From the NCBI RefSeq assembly GCF_050490315.1, contig NZ_JBNPEO010000002.1, forward strand, positions 430,090 to 494,089: a stretch of DNA of 64,000 nt. The letters are read 5' to 3'. Positions within the stretch are counted from its first letter, which is position 1. Every line of letters starts with the position of its first letter. Positions 1 to 7,386 of this stretch are shown here, in pieces. Under the pieces are notes generated by a model. That model saw nothing but the letters and a program-made list of their open reading frames with translations, ran no database searches and was not told the origin of the DNA. The translations under genes were made by a program, and so were the position numbers. Source of the stretch: JBNPEO01 sp050490315 (GTDB taxonomy: Bacteria; Actinomycetota; Actinomycetes; Actinomycetales; Micrococcaceae).

Positions 1-1397
1 CTCTTGGACAGAAGATCCTTTTGGTAGGCCGCGGTGTCAGAGAAGTAGGCGTTCTCCGGGAACTTGGCCTTTGAGGCACCAACGTTATTGCTCAATTTAT
101 CGCCCAAGGTATTAAGGGCAGAGTTGGCATCCTGCTGGAGTTTGTCCTTGCTGTCTGCCTTGAGTACCGCCGCGCCCTTAGGGTCCGCATTGGGGAAGGT
201 ATTGCCAGGCAGTAGGTAGGAGGCCGAAACGAGCTTGTAGTTCTCGCGCGGTCCAGCTTGAGTCAGGGTCAGCAACTGGGGTACCGGGTTGCCGCTGCCC
301 TGCGTGACGGCCATAATCTGGCGCGGCCATGCACGGGAAGTACCAATGACGGTGGTCAGTAGCTTACTCGACGTCACCGGAGCCACAGCTGTGTAGTTTC
401 CAGACTGGGCACGAATTTTGTAGTTCTGAGTGCGAACCGTCAAAGCTGTTCCAGCAACTCGCCCAGTGAGCTTCTTAGCGTCCTTGGCCGCGTCAGCAGT
501 TCCTACTGCGTTGACCGTCTGATCAAGGATGCGCTTGAGCTGCGTGTCGAGAACTACCGGCGAATCAGGAGCGCTGTCCTGCGCAACCGCCGTAGAGGAA
601 GCCGAAGGCGCTGGCGTTGCGGTGTCTGCGGAAGCAGCAGAGGCTCCACCCAAAGCTGCTGCGCCTGATAGACCAAAAATAGCGATCAAAGCCAGAGTGC
701 CAGTTCCGTTGGCCGAGCCAGCTCCCTTAGCGGGAGCCGCGTCTGTAACCGGCTTACTGCCGCCAGCAGTTGTTCCACGCTTGCCGTTGGAATTCTTGTT
801 GAGCACAACCAAGGCGATACCTGCCAGGACCAAAATCCCACCGAGAACTATCAGTGGAATGGCCCAAGGTGTAGACGTGTCGTTGGCAACCGTGAAGGAG
901 ATGTCCTTAGGTGCGGGCTTGGTGCCGTCACTAGCAATCAGAAGGTCCCAGTCCCCATCGCCCGGGACCGTCCAGTTGTAGGTCAGCTCGCCACTGGCCG
1001 ATTCGCTGCTTGCCCACAGGTCTGCACCTGCCGGATTCGGAGACTTCGCGTCGCCGTCGCTGTGGGTAATATTGAGCGACTTTTTGTCTTCTGAGATCGA
1101 TTCGACAGTGTTGTGGGCAGTTTTGCCCACCCAAGCGTCAACGTCGTCGGGCCGGGCCGTAGCGAGCAAGAAATTGCCATCGCCTTTGACCTTGATCTCC
1201 ACGGTTGAACCCGCCGAGGTCCGTAGAGCTTGTTTTACAACGGTCAGCGGAGCATCCTGAACGTCAGCGGAAGCGGACGCAGTAATGGTGCTCGACGGTG
1301 CCCAGAATGTCTTCTGGCCAATTCCCAGCAACAGCGTCAACAGCCCGAGCAATACGAGGGCCAGCGCAGATTTCAAACGCACAAATATACCTATCAT
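1..1397 (-). CDS. Membrane-anchored protein of unknown function (3' end outside window)
   Basis: An uninterrupted minus-strand frame runs from ATG at 1397 past the left edge, with 465 codons visible. The start has an AGAGGGA ribosome-binding site about 11 nt upstream. Hydrophobic segments lie at about residues 10-28 (signal anchor), 178-199 (helix followed by Asn/Lys/Arg) and 233-250. The third runs into an Ala/Ser/Pro/Thr-rich stretch (GGASAASADTATPAPSAS) that looks like an internal signal-peptide end. A polar domain lies between the first two segments, and another polar domain follows residue 280. I do not recognise the family. Inference: a multi-part extracytoplasmic protein in which both polar domains may face outside. 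It is divergent from the permease gene at 1543. Confidence is good that it is a gene and low for any function. Confidence 0.75.
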   Translation of the reverse strand, partial: MIGIFVRLKSALALVLLGLLTLLLGIGQKTFWAPSSTITASASADVQDAPLTVVKQALRTSAGSTVEIKVKGDGNFLLATARPDDVDAWVGKTAHNTVESISEDKKSLNITHSDGDAKSPNPAGADLWASSESASGELTYNWTVPGDGDWDLLIASDGTKPAPKDISFTVANDTSTPWAIPLIVLGGILVLAGIALVVLNKNSNGKRGTTAGGSKPVTDAAPAKGAGSANGTGTLALIAIFGLSGAAALGGASAASADTATPAPSASSTAVAQDSAPDSPVVLDTQLKRILDQTVNAVGTADAAKDAKKLTGRVAGTALTVRTQNYKIRAQSGNYTAVAPVTSSKLLTTVIGTSRAWPRQIMAVTQGSGNPVPQLLTLTQAGPRENYKLVSASYLLPGNTFPNADPKGAAVLKADSKDKLQQDANSALNTLGDKLSNNVGASKAKFPENAYFSDTAAYQKDLLSK

Positions 1398-1542
1398 CGG
1401 CGGAAAGTTCCCTCTAATAGTAACCGTTTTGTTACCGAAGAGTCAGGTCGAGCCCCACCATCGCACCGAGATCAGGGGCTATTCGCTGGCCAAGTACCCC
1501 TGTACTTCCCAGTGTTGGCAAGGGTGGCTGGTAGTCTTTGCG

Positions 1543-2895
1543 ATGATCATCACTCGTGCCCTCGGACACGCGAACCACAAGAACCCAGACAAGCAAAGGC
1601 ACCCAAAAGCCGTGACTCCTCCCCCGGATAACACCTCCAATGAGCCTGCGCACAGCGACACAGTGCCGGTATCAAATGCGCGCACAGCAGGACCACGTTC
1701 GTTAGTGAATCGAGTCCTTACTGCACTGCGCCGCCCAATCCCTGGAGCACAGCCTCGAATCCGTTTCGAGATGCCGCCTGAGTCCGAAGAATCCGAGGAC
1801 CTAGAGCTTCAGACCGAGTCATCCGGCGCCGGAAACTTTGGTTCACCCGGCCCACGAATTTCATCCCAGCACCCGCTCTATTTTGGTTTTATGGGCACCG
1901 TAGGCGTGGGCATAGCACTGTTCCTCTACGGCATCGCGAGCCAGAATACGCAGCTGATCCTGTGGATTGTTGCAGCACTCTTTATTGCTCTGGGGTTGGA
2001 TCCGGTGGTTCGCTGGTTTGAATCCCACAAGATCCCCCGCCCGGCTGGCATTGCCATTGTGCTGTTTATTCTCGTTGCCGGGGTGGGCGCATTCTTTGCC
2101 AGCCTGATCCCAACGATCGTTGACCAAGTCACCCAGATTGTCCAACAAGGCCCCATCTGGGTGCAGGATTTCTTGAACTCGGACTTCTACCGGAACCTTA
2201 ATGAGCAATTTGGCATCAAAGACCGTATCACCGAGGAGCTCGGCAAATTCACAAAGGATTCAAACACCATCGGTGGCATCTTCGGTGGGGTTTTGGGTTT
2301 TGGATCCACCGTAGCCAATGGCTTGTTCGGGGCCTTGATTGTTTTGGTTTTGAGCCTGTATTTCCTCGCCGCCATGCCGGCCATGAAGCGTTGGGCCTAC
2401 CGCTTGGCTCCGCGTTCGCGCCGCCCCCGCGTGGAGGCACTTTCCGAAGAGATCACCCGTTCCGTAGGCAACTACGTGATTGGTCAGGCGTGCGTGGCAT
2501 TACTCAATGGAACTTTCGCTTTTATTGTGATGACCATTTTGCACGTTCCCTTTAGCGTGTTGCTCGCCTTTGTGGTGGTTCTCCTGGCCTTTATCCCTCT
2601 AGTGGGCGGAATGATTGCAGCGGTGGTTGTGATCTTGATATCGCTCACCGTTGGCTGGCAAACCGCTGTGATCTACGCGATCTGCTACTTCGCCTACCTA
2701 CAGTTCGAGGCATACTTCATATCACCTCGAATTATGCAGCGAGCAGTTGCTGTACCCGGCGCCGTGGCCGTAATTTCCGTGATTGCTGGCGGAACTCTAC
2801 TCGGCATTTTGGGCGCTTTGATCGCCATTCCCACGGCGGCTGCCGTGATGCTGCTGATGAAAGAAGTTTTTATCAAGCGCCAAGATCAGCACTAG
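1543..2895 (+). CDS. AI-2E family (PerM-like) permease
   Basis: About 450 residues. A polar, Pro/Glu-rich cytoplasmic N-terminus of about 110 residues precedes a membrane domain with a TM pair near the start, a long polar section (FLNSDFYRNLNEQFGIKDR), then several TM helices to the end, with a PLVGGMIAAVV motif late in the protein. This matches the AI-2E/PerM exporter family in layout. Family members have been linked to autoinducer-2 export or Na+/H+ exchange, but the substrate here is unknown. The start is uncertain. ATG 1543 is preferred because a TAGTCT box ends 5 nt before it, which fits a leaderless start. The frame is open back to 1285, and GTG 1612, GTG 1705 and ATG 1771 are alternatives. 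An earlier start would overlap the divergent gene ending its 5' side at 1397. Confidence 0.85.
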   Translation: MIITRALGHANHKNPDKQRHPKAVTPPPDNTSNEPAHSDTVPVSNARTAGPRSLVNRVLTALRRPIPGAQPRIRFEMPPESEESEDLELQTESSGAGNFGSPGPRISSQHPLYFGFMGTVGVGIALFLYGIASQNTQLILWIVAALFIALGLDPVVRWFESHKIPRPAGIAIVLFILVAGVGAFFASLIPTIVDQVTQIVQQGPIWVQDFLNSDFYRNLNEQFGIKDRITEELGKFTKDSNTIGGIFGGVLGFGSTVANGLFGALIVLVLSLYFLAAMPAMKRWAYRLAPRSRRPRVEALSEEITRSVGNYVIGQACVALLNGTFAFIVMTILHVPFSVLLAFVVVLLAFIPLVGGMIAAVVVILISLTVGWQTAVIYAICYFAYLQFEAYFISPRIMQRAVAVPGAVAVISVIAGGTLLGILGALIAIPTAAAVMLLMKEVFIKRQDQH

Positions 2896-2909
2896 GTGCT
2901 AATCCGCCG

Positions 2910-3716
2910 CTAACCGACGATTGCAAGAGGGCCTGTCCACGTTGTGGGCAGGCCCTCTTGGCCTGCACCAGCTGCTGTAACGTCGTCCACGATCTCGTTC
3001 AACACCCGCGCCGCGTACTTCTCTCCCACCCACAAGTGTTTGGCACCAGCCACTGGAACCAGGCGCGCTTGAGGCACCAGCGAAAAGCGTTGTGCGGCCT
3101 CCTCGGGTTGGAGGTAATCGTCGTGCTCAGGCACCAGAACGGTGAGGGGCTTACCGCTCTGCGCCCACCGGGCTAGGTCTTCATCTCCTGCACGGTGCAG
3201 CGGCGGAGATAGCAAAATGGCTCCTTCGATCTCGCTAGCCACCGGCTCGATCGCACCATATTTGAGCGCTAGCTCAGTTCCGAAGGACCAACCCACCAAC
3301 CATCGGTTGGGCAGTGAACGTTCGACGGCGAATCGCACCGCCGCTTCAACGTCGAGACGCTCTGTTGTACCGCCGTCGAACTCACCTTCGCTGGTTCCAC
3401 GAGGCGAGGATGTTCCGCGGGTGTTAAAGCGCAGTACCGCGACGCCAGCGAGAGCCGGGAGCCGGTAGGAAGCTTTGCGGTAGACATGGGAGTCCATGAA
3501 CCCGCCGTGAGTTGGCAGTGGGTGCAGTGTGATGAGCGTTGCGGTGATTGGCCCCGAGGCAGGCAAAGCAAGTTCGCCGACTAAAAGTTTGCCGTCTTCG
3601 GTGCGGAACTCGACGTTCTCCCGGGTTGCTGGGAGAACGGTGGAGGCACGAATTTGTTGTTCCGTGGCGTAGTTTGCAAACTCAAGTGTGTCGGGATTAG
3701 CCGGATCAAAACTCAT
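2910..3716 (-). CDS. Alpha/beta hydrolase (dienelactone hydrolase-like)
   Basis: 268 residues. The core shows an early HPLPTHGG turn, the nucleophile elbow GWSFG (Ser), an acidic loop VLVPEHDDYLQPEEA and a late His in GAKHLW, which together give a plausible Ser-Asp-His triad. RFNTRGTSSPRGTSEG resembles the NxRG loop of YfhR/DLH-like alpha/beta hydrolases. The substrate cannot be read from the sequence. There is no signal peptide, so the enzyme is cytoplasmic. ATG 3716 follows a TAGGCT box (3723-3728) with a 6-nt gap, which suggests a leaderless transcript. The 3' end lies within the hairpin at 2925-2959, so the same DNA codes for the C-terminus and may terminate transcription. Confidence 0.85.
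   Translation of the reverse strand: MSFDPANPDTLEFANYATEQQIRASTVLPATRENVEFRTEDGKLLVGELALPASGPITATLITLHPLPTHGGFMDSHVYRKASYRLPALAGVAVLRFNTRGTSSPRGTSEGEFDGGTTERLDVEAAVRFAVERSLPNRWLVGWSFGTELALKYGAIEPVASEIEGAILLSPPLHRAGDEDLARWAQSGKPLTVLVPEHDDYLQPEEAAQRFSLVPQARLVPVAGAKHLWVGEKYAARVLNEIVDDVTAAGAGQEGLPTTWTGPLAIVG
2925..2959. terminator. Bidirectional hairpin between convergent genes
   Basis: A 16-bp stem with one G-U wobble (2925-2940 with 2944-2959) encloses a GTT loop. It lies 29 nt after the permease stop and inside the last codons of the convergent hydrolase gene. The U-tract is short on both strands. The stem is strong, but its action as a terminator is inferred. Confidence 0.6.
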
Positions 3717-3752
3717 GCGCCTAGCCTAGAGGATTCTGCCTATATCGTGGCT

Positions 3753-4079
3753 CTAGCGCCGCCAATAGCTACGTCCCGTCCAACACTTTGGATGCCAGTG
3801 GCGGCGTTCGGCTATTCCGGTTTCCTCGCCAAAAAGATGATCATCCTGCCACACCACAAGGTGCGCAATGCCCGGCATAATGGCCCGCGAACAGCCTGGA
3901 CAAACGTACTGTTTGGCTGCGTTACGTGCGGTGATGCTACGTACCATCCACACACCATCGGGGGCCTGCTCGCGCCGGGCAATCCCATTGCGAGCACGTT
4001 CAAGGTCCAGCTCCGCTACCACAGGTGTTTTGGCACGTGGATCGGTGAATTTCCGGCGCGGACGGTTGGAACGAGGCAT
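3753..4079 (-). CDS. Small Cys/His protein divergent from nucS
   Basis: 108 residues, basic at the N-terminus (MPRSNRPRRKF) and C-terminus. A CPGC knuckle at about residue 60 and a later HWHPKCW segment could bind one zinc, a treble-clef/HNH-like layout with WQDDHLFG between them. I recognise it only as a conserved-looking actinobacterial hypothetical protein. ATG 4079 and the nucS start at 4122 are only 42 bp apart, so the two genes share one promoter region. An HNH-type nuclease or a nucleic-acid-binding zinc protein is possible, but no catalytic His pair is clear. The position next to a DNA mismatch nuclease makes a DNA-related role worth testing. Confidence 0.75.
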   Translation of the reverse strand: MPRSNRPRRKFTDPRAKTPVVAELDLERARNGIARREQAPDGVWMVRSITARNAAKQYVCPGCSRAIMPGIAHLVVWQDDHLFGEETGIAERRHWHPKCWTGRSYWRR

Positions 4080-4121
4080 GTTTCTATTCTGCCCTCTCCG
4101 CCAGCAGGTAAAGTTCTCTAG

Positions 4122-4817
4122 GTGCGTCTAGTTATTGCTCGTTGCTCTGTTGATTACGTTGGCCGGCTCAAGGCCCACCTCCCCTTGGCTACCAGGCTCT
4201 TGATGATCAAGGCCGATGGCTCAGTTTTGGTGCACTCCGACGGAGGTTCTTACAAACCCTTGAACTGGATGAGCCCGCCCGCCATGATGCGGGTGGCCAC
4301 CGCCAGCGAGATTGAGCTCGAAGAAGGTGTTGGCGAGCAATGGAGCGTTCAATCCGCTAAAACCGACGACCGGCTCATCATCAATATCTATGAAGTGATG
4401 CATGATTCCGCTCACGATCTTGGGACCGACCCCGGGCTGATCAAGGACGGGGTTGAGGCAGACTTGCAGCGATTGCTTGCCGAACAGATTGAGACACTAG
4501 GCAGTGGCTATAGTCTCATTCGCCGGGAGTATTACACAGCCATTGGCCCAGTGGACATTTTGGCCCGGGACTCCTCCGGTGCCACGGTGGCCATTGAACT
4601 CAAACGTCGGGGGGACATCGACGGCGTTGAACAGCTCACGCGATACCTGGAACTCCTTAACCGAGATCCCTTATTGGCCCCTGTGCGCGGAATCTTCGCG
4701 GCTCAACAGATCAAACCACAAGCCAAGGTTCTTGCGAACGACCGTGGAATTGACTGTGTGACGCTGGACTATGACGCCATGCGCGGCGTCGATGACAGCG
4801 AATTGCGCCTGTTCTAA
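4122..4817 (+). CDS. nucS: Mismatch-specific endonuclease NucS/EndoMS
   Basis: 231 residues, full length for the family. The N-terminus (MRLVIARCSVDYVGRL) is diagnostic. Residues 1-115 form the DNA-binding and dimerisation domain, with Trp74 in GEQWSV. The RecB-like nuclease domain has Asp145 in GPVDILARD and Glu159/Lys161 in IELKRRG, the catalytic D-E-K set, and Gln171. The C-terminus ends DSELRLF, which fits the motif that docks NucS on the sliding clamp. NucS cuts both strands at G-T, G-G and T-T mismatches and replaces MutS/MutL in most actinobacteria; no mutS or mutL is present in this window. The start is GTG. TAAAGT at 4109-4114 ends 7 nt before it, consistent with a leaderless mRNA. 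Confidence 0.96.
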   Translation: MRLVIARCSVDYVGRLKAHLPLATRLLMIKADGSVLVHSDGGSYKPLNWMSPPAMMRVATASEIELEEGVGEQWSVQSAKTDDRLIINIYEVMHDSAHDLGTDPGLIKDGVEADLQRLLAEQIETLGSGYSLIRREYYTAIGPVDILARDSSGATVAIELKRRGDIDGVEQLTRYLELLNRDPLLAPVRGIFAAQQIKPQAKVLANDRGIDCVTLDYDAMRGVDDSELRLF

Positions 4818-4849
4818 GGCTCTTGGAGTCCACGCCATAGAATCTGTTT

Positions 4850-6094
4850 ATGGCTTTCCCTGAATCCTCCACAGACGTTCCGAGTTCCGCTTCGATTCGA
4901 AAGATCGTCACGGGCAGATTGGTCACAGACGGCGAGGTGATCGATGAGGGCTTGGTAGCTCTGGAAGCGGACCGAATAGTTTATGCCGGAACGGCAGCAG
5001 AATTTTCCCTACCTGGCTGGGATGCCAACGACGCTTCCTTGCAACGTCAGGCTCTCCCCCTTGAGCGAACCATCGTGCCAGGTCTTGTGGACATCCACTG
5101 CCACGGTGGCGATGGTGGCGACTTCCCCGGCGGGGACGAAGATTCCGCCCGCAAAGCCATCGACTTCCTGCACAAAGCCGGGACAACCACCCTGCTTGCC
5201 AGTATGGTCACTGCTGCTGAGGCTGACCTCATCAAAGGCATTGAGCTCTACGTTCGGCTCAGCAACGAAGGCCTGATCCACGGGATCCACCTTGAAGGCC
5301 CGTTTCTCTCACACGCCCGATGCGGTGCACAGAACCCTGCCTTTCTTCTGAGCCCTGATCTTTCACTTGCGGCGCGTTTAGTTGCGGCCGGACAGGGCAA
5401 GCTCAAGACCATGACCTACGCCCCGGAACTGGAAGACGCTGGCGCCCTGGTGGACTTCTTGGCTGCCCACGGCGTCACTCCATCCTTGGGACATACCGAT
5501 TGCGACGATCAGTGCGCCGAAGAGTCGCTCGCCGGTGCAAAAGTAGCCTTGAGCGCCACCTCCGCCGGTGGCCGTCCCACGGTGACACACTTGTTCAACG
5601 GAATGCCCCCCATGCACCACCGGGCACCAGGACCCGTGGCAGCATCCCTGCGGGCGGCTGCCTCCGGCCTAGCCGCGGTTGAGCTTATTGGCGACAACAC
5701 CCATCTGGATCCGCGGACCGTACGATCCGTCTTCGAATGGGTTGGCGGCGAGAACGTTGTGCTGGTCACCGATTCAATGGCAGCCGCCGGACTTTCCGAT
5801 GGCGCATATATGTTGGGCCCCTCTCCCGTGACTGTGACCGACGGCGTAGCCACTTTGGATGCCACAGGTTCCATTGCCGGTGGAACAGCAACGCTACTGC
5901 AAGTTATTCAGCGCACTGTTGCGGCTGGAGTGCCCCTTCCAATTGCAGTACGGTCAGCAACGGCCGTACCCGCCGCCGTCCTAGGTTTAAGCCACGAAGT
6001 GGGCAGCCTCAAAGCCGACTACAGGGCTGATCTTGTGGTGGTCGATGCCCAACTGCAACTAGCTGGTGTAGTCCGCGGTGGAAGATGGCTGTGA
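4850..6094 (+). CDS. nagA: N-acetylglucosamine-6-phosphate deacetylase
   Basis: 414 residues, amidohydrolase superfamily. It removes the acetyl group from GlcNAc-6-phosphate in amino-sugar and cell-wall recycling. Motifs in order: DIHCHGGDGGDF at 81-92 (metal-binding His pair), HLEGPF (metal-binding Glu), GHTD, THLFNGMPPMHHRAPG, and VTDSMAAAG with the catalytic Asp. The gap to nucS is 32 nt. TAGAAT at 4838-4843 ends 6 nt before ATG 4850, so it may have its own leaderless promoter. No nagB or PTS gene is nearby. A stem-loop at 6147 probably ends the transcript. Confidence 0.95.
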   Translation: MAFPESSTDVPSSASIRKIVTGRLVTDGEVIDEGLVALEADRIVYAGTAAEFSLPGWDANDASLQRQALPLERTIVPGLVDIHCHGGDGGDFPGGDEDSARKAIDFLHKAGTTTLLASMVTAAEADLIKGIELYVRLSNEGLIHGIHLEGPFLSHARCGAQNPAFLLSPDLSLAARLVAAGQGKLKTMTYAPELEDAGALVDFLAAHGVTPSLGHTDCDDQCAEESLAGAKVALSATSAGGRPTVTHLFNGMPPMHHRAPGPVAASLRAAASGLAAVELIGDNTHLDPRTVRSVFEWVGGENVVLVTDSMAAAGLSDGAYMLGPSPVTVTDGVATLDATGSIAGGTATLLQVIQRTVAAGVPLPIAVRSATAVPAAVLGLSHEVGSLKADYRADLVVVDAQLQLAGVVRGGRWL

Positions 6095-6146
6095 GTTAAC
6101 CTAGGCGTCACTAAACATTTAGACAATTGATTGTTGGAACCATTGA

Positions 6147-6180
6147 CCACGGCTAGTCGCCGTGGAATTGTAGTTTTTGT
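6147..6180 (+). terminator. Probable nagA terminator
   Basis: A perfect 7-bp stem (CCACGGC 6147-6153 with GCCGTGG 6159-6165) is followed by AATTGTAGTTTTTGT. The U-rich run supports intrinsic termination; the short stem makes it moderate. It separates nagA from the cold-shock leader. Confidence 0.5.
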
Positions 6181-6338
6181 CTTTGTGTACGTGTAATTCA
6201 TGCTCGCAAGACGCGTTGCGAGCGTGAAGCGCCAACCGGAATGCATTCTACGAATGTGTCCAGGGTTTCTTCTCGCAAAGTAACTAGTGTTCAGGGCAAA
6301 GTGCACTGAACGAACGTTCCACAATGAGGAGAAACAAA
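6181..6338 (+). promoter_or_regulatory. Structured leader upstream of the cold-shock gene
   Basis: About 150 nt of non-coding DNA before the csp start holds several dyads: GCTCGCAA/TTGCGAGC (6202-6209 with 6216-6223, 6-nt loop), GTTCAG/CTGAAC (6289-6294 with 6306-6311) and the palindrome GAACGTTC (6312-6319) just before the GAGGAG ribosome-binding site. Long structured 5' UTRs that act as thermosensors are known for csp mRNAs. That this one does so, and where it starts, is inference; no clear promoter could be fixed. Confidence 0.45.
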
Positions 6339-6542
6339 ATGGCACAGGGAACTGTGAAGTGGTTCAACGCTGAGAAGGGCTTCGGCTTTATTACTCCGGA
6401 CAACTCTGACGGCGATGTCTTCGTTCACTACTCTGAAATTCAGACCGGCGGCTTCAAGACTCTTGAAGAGAACCAGCGGGTTGAATTCGAAATCGGCCAA
6501 GGCGCCAAGGGCCCGCAGGCTACCGGCGTATCAGCTCTCTAA
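6339..6542 (+). CDS. Cold-shock protein (CspA family)
   Basis: 67 residues starting MAQGTVKWFNAEKGFG. It is a single OB-fold cold-shock domain with RNP1 KGFGFI (13-18) and RNP2 VFVHY (27-31). It binds single-stranded RNA and DNA and melts secondary structure in the cytoplasm. The start at ATG 6339 is set by GAGGAG 8-9 nt upstream; the frame also opens at 6324, but that codon lies before the ribosome-binding site. The gene is monocistronic, between a structured leader and a very strong terminator. Confidence 0.95.
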   Translation: MAQGTVKWFNAEKGFGFITPDNSDGDVFVHYSEIQTGGFKTLEENQRVEFEIGQGAKGPQATGVSAL

Positions 6543-6595
6543 GGGAGCCTTCCCTCAGGGACAGCGTTGAGGGACAGTGAGGTCCCCGAGACGAA

Positions 6596-6641
6596 AAAAT
6601 AGTTGTGGCCCCCAAGGAAACTTGGGGGCCACAACTATTTT
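6596..6641. terminator. Bidirectional intrinsic terminator
   Basis: A perfect 21-bp stem (6596-6616 with 6621-6641) closes on a GAAA tetraloop, with A-rich 5' and T-rich 3' flanks on both strands. It ends the csp transcript on the plus strand and the atp operon on the minus strand, whose last gene stops at 6659. Confidence 0.9.
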
Positions 6642-6658
6642 GACTTATGCAAACGTTT

Positions 6659-7090
6659 CTAGCGCCATGTTCCAACACCCACAACGGGGCCGGCTTCTAA
6701 CCATGAAGACAGACCGGTGTAAGCATCAAAATCCATCGCCAGGAACAGTCCAGCGCCCTGGTAGTTCAGCTCAACCACCACTACGTCCGGTTGAATACTG
6801 CCTTGTTCGGCCTCAGTTGGTTCACGCCGCCCCAAAAGCTCCAGCGAACTACGCTGAAAAGACATTTTGGGCCGCGGACTGAGCGAAAACAATCGGAACC
6901 ATTCAAGCTCAGTGTCCTGATAACGGCAGACCCCCATCCGCCAACGGCCACCGGCCGGGCGAATGGAGGCATCCACCGTGCCCAGAGCGCGCCGCAAGGA
7001 GAAGCGACGCGCTCCGAAAAGACACAGAAGAACAATCAGCATTCCGAAGATGACTGCCAGAGCGATGAACGCAGTACTCGAATCGTTCAT
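6659..7090 (-). CDS. DUF2550 family membrane protein
   Basis: 143 residues. There is one TM helix at about residues 7-26, then a basic segment (GARRFSLRRALG) and a soluble C-terminal domain with PAGGRWRMGVCRYQ and ELEWFRLFSLSPRPK, the pattern of the actinobacterial DUF2550 family usually found right after atpC. Its function is unknown; membrane anchoring and operon position suggest an accessory role near ATP synthase, but that is inference. ATG 7090 lies 10 nt after the atpC stop with no clear ribosome-binding site; TTG 7093 is an alternative. It is the last gene of the atp operon. Confidence 0.85.
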   Translation of the reverse strand: MNDSSTAFIALAVIFGMLIVLLCLFGARRFSLRRALGTVDASIRPAGGRWRMGVCRYQDTELEWFRLFSLSPRPKMSFQRSSLELLGRREPTEAEQGSIQPDVVVVELNYQGAGLFLAMDFDAYTGLSSWLEAGPVVGVGTWR

Positions 7091-7100
7091 CAAGGTTGTG

Positions 7101-7385
7101 CTATCGAATCCCAGCTGTAGCCGCTTCGCCCAGATCGGCGTTGTCAGCAACAATCACAACTCGGTCATTGTCAACGGAGAAGAATCCGCCGTCCACCGTG
7201 ACAGCAAGGCGTTCACCGCTTACCGGCACAATGGCCAGCTCGCCTTCCGCCAGGATTGCGAGCAGCGGTGAGTGGCCGGGAAGGATACCGATTTCACCAT
7301 CGCTGGTGCGGGCCTTGACCATCTTGGCCGCGCCAGACCACACAAAATGGTCAGCCGCGACAATCTCTACCTCGAGCTCAGCCAT
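7101..7385 (-). CDS. atpC: ATP synthase epsilon subunit, short form
   Basis: 94 residues: MAELEVEIVAADHFVWSG, GEIGILPGHSPLLAIL and the following beta-strands form the N-terminal beta-sandwich that couples F1 to the c-ring. The C-terminal helix-turn-helix of the usual 130-140-residue epsilon is absent; the protein ends at EAATAGIR. That helical arm is the ATP-hydrolysis brake in many bacteria, so inhibition here must work otherwise or be weak. Short epsilon subunits are known in this group. ATG 7385 follows the atpD stop by one nucleotide (TAA-T-ATG), indicating translational coupling. Confidence 0.93.
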   Translation of the reverse strand: MAELEVEIVAADHFVWSGAAKMVKARTSDGEIGILPGHSPLLAILAEGELAIVPVSGERLAVTVDGGFFSVDNDRVVIVADNADLGEAATAGIR

Positions 7386-7386
7386 A

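Noticed and set aside
6143..6148. TTGACC as the -35 of the csp promoter
   Set aside because: It overlaps the left arm of the nagA terminator and no -10 box follows at the right distance.
6312..6319. GAACGTTC as a LexA or SOS box
   Set aside because: It lacks the GAAC-N4-GTTC spacing of actinobacterial LexA sites and precedes a cold-shock gene.
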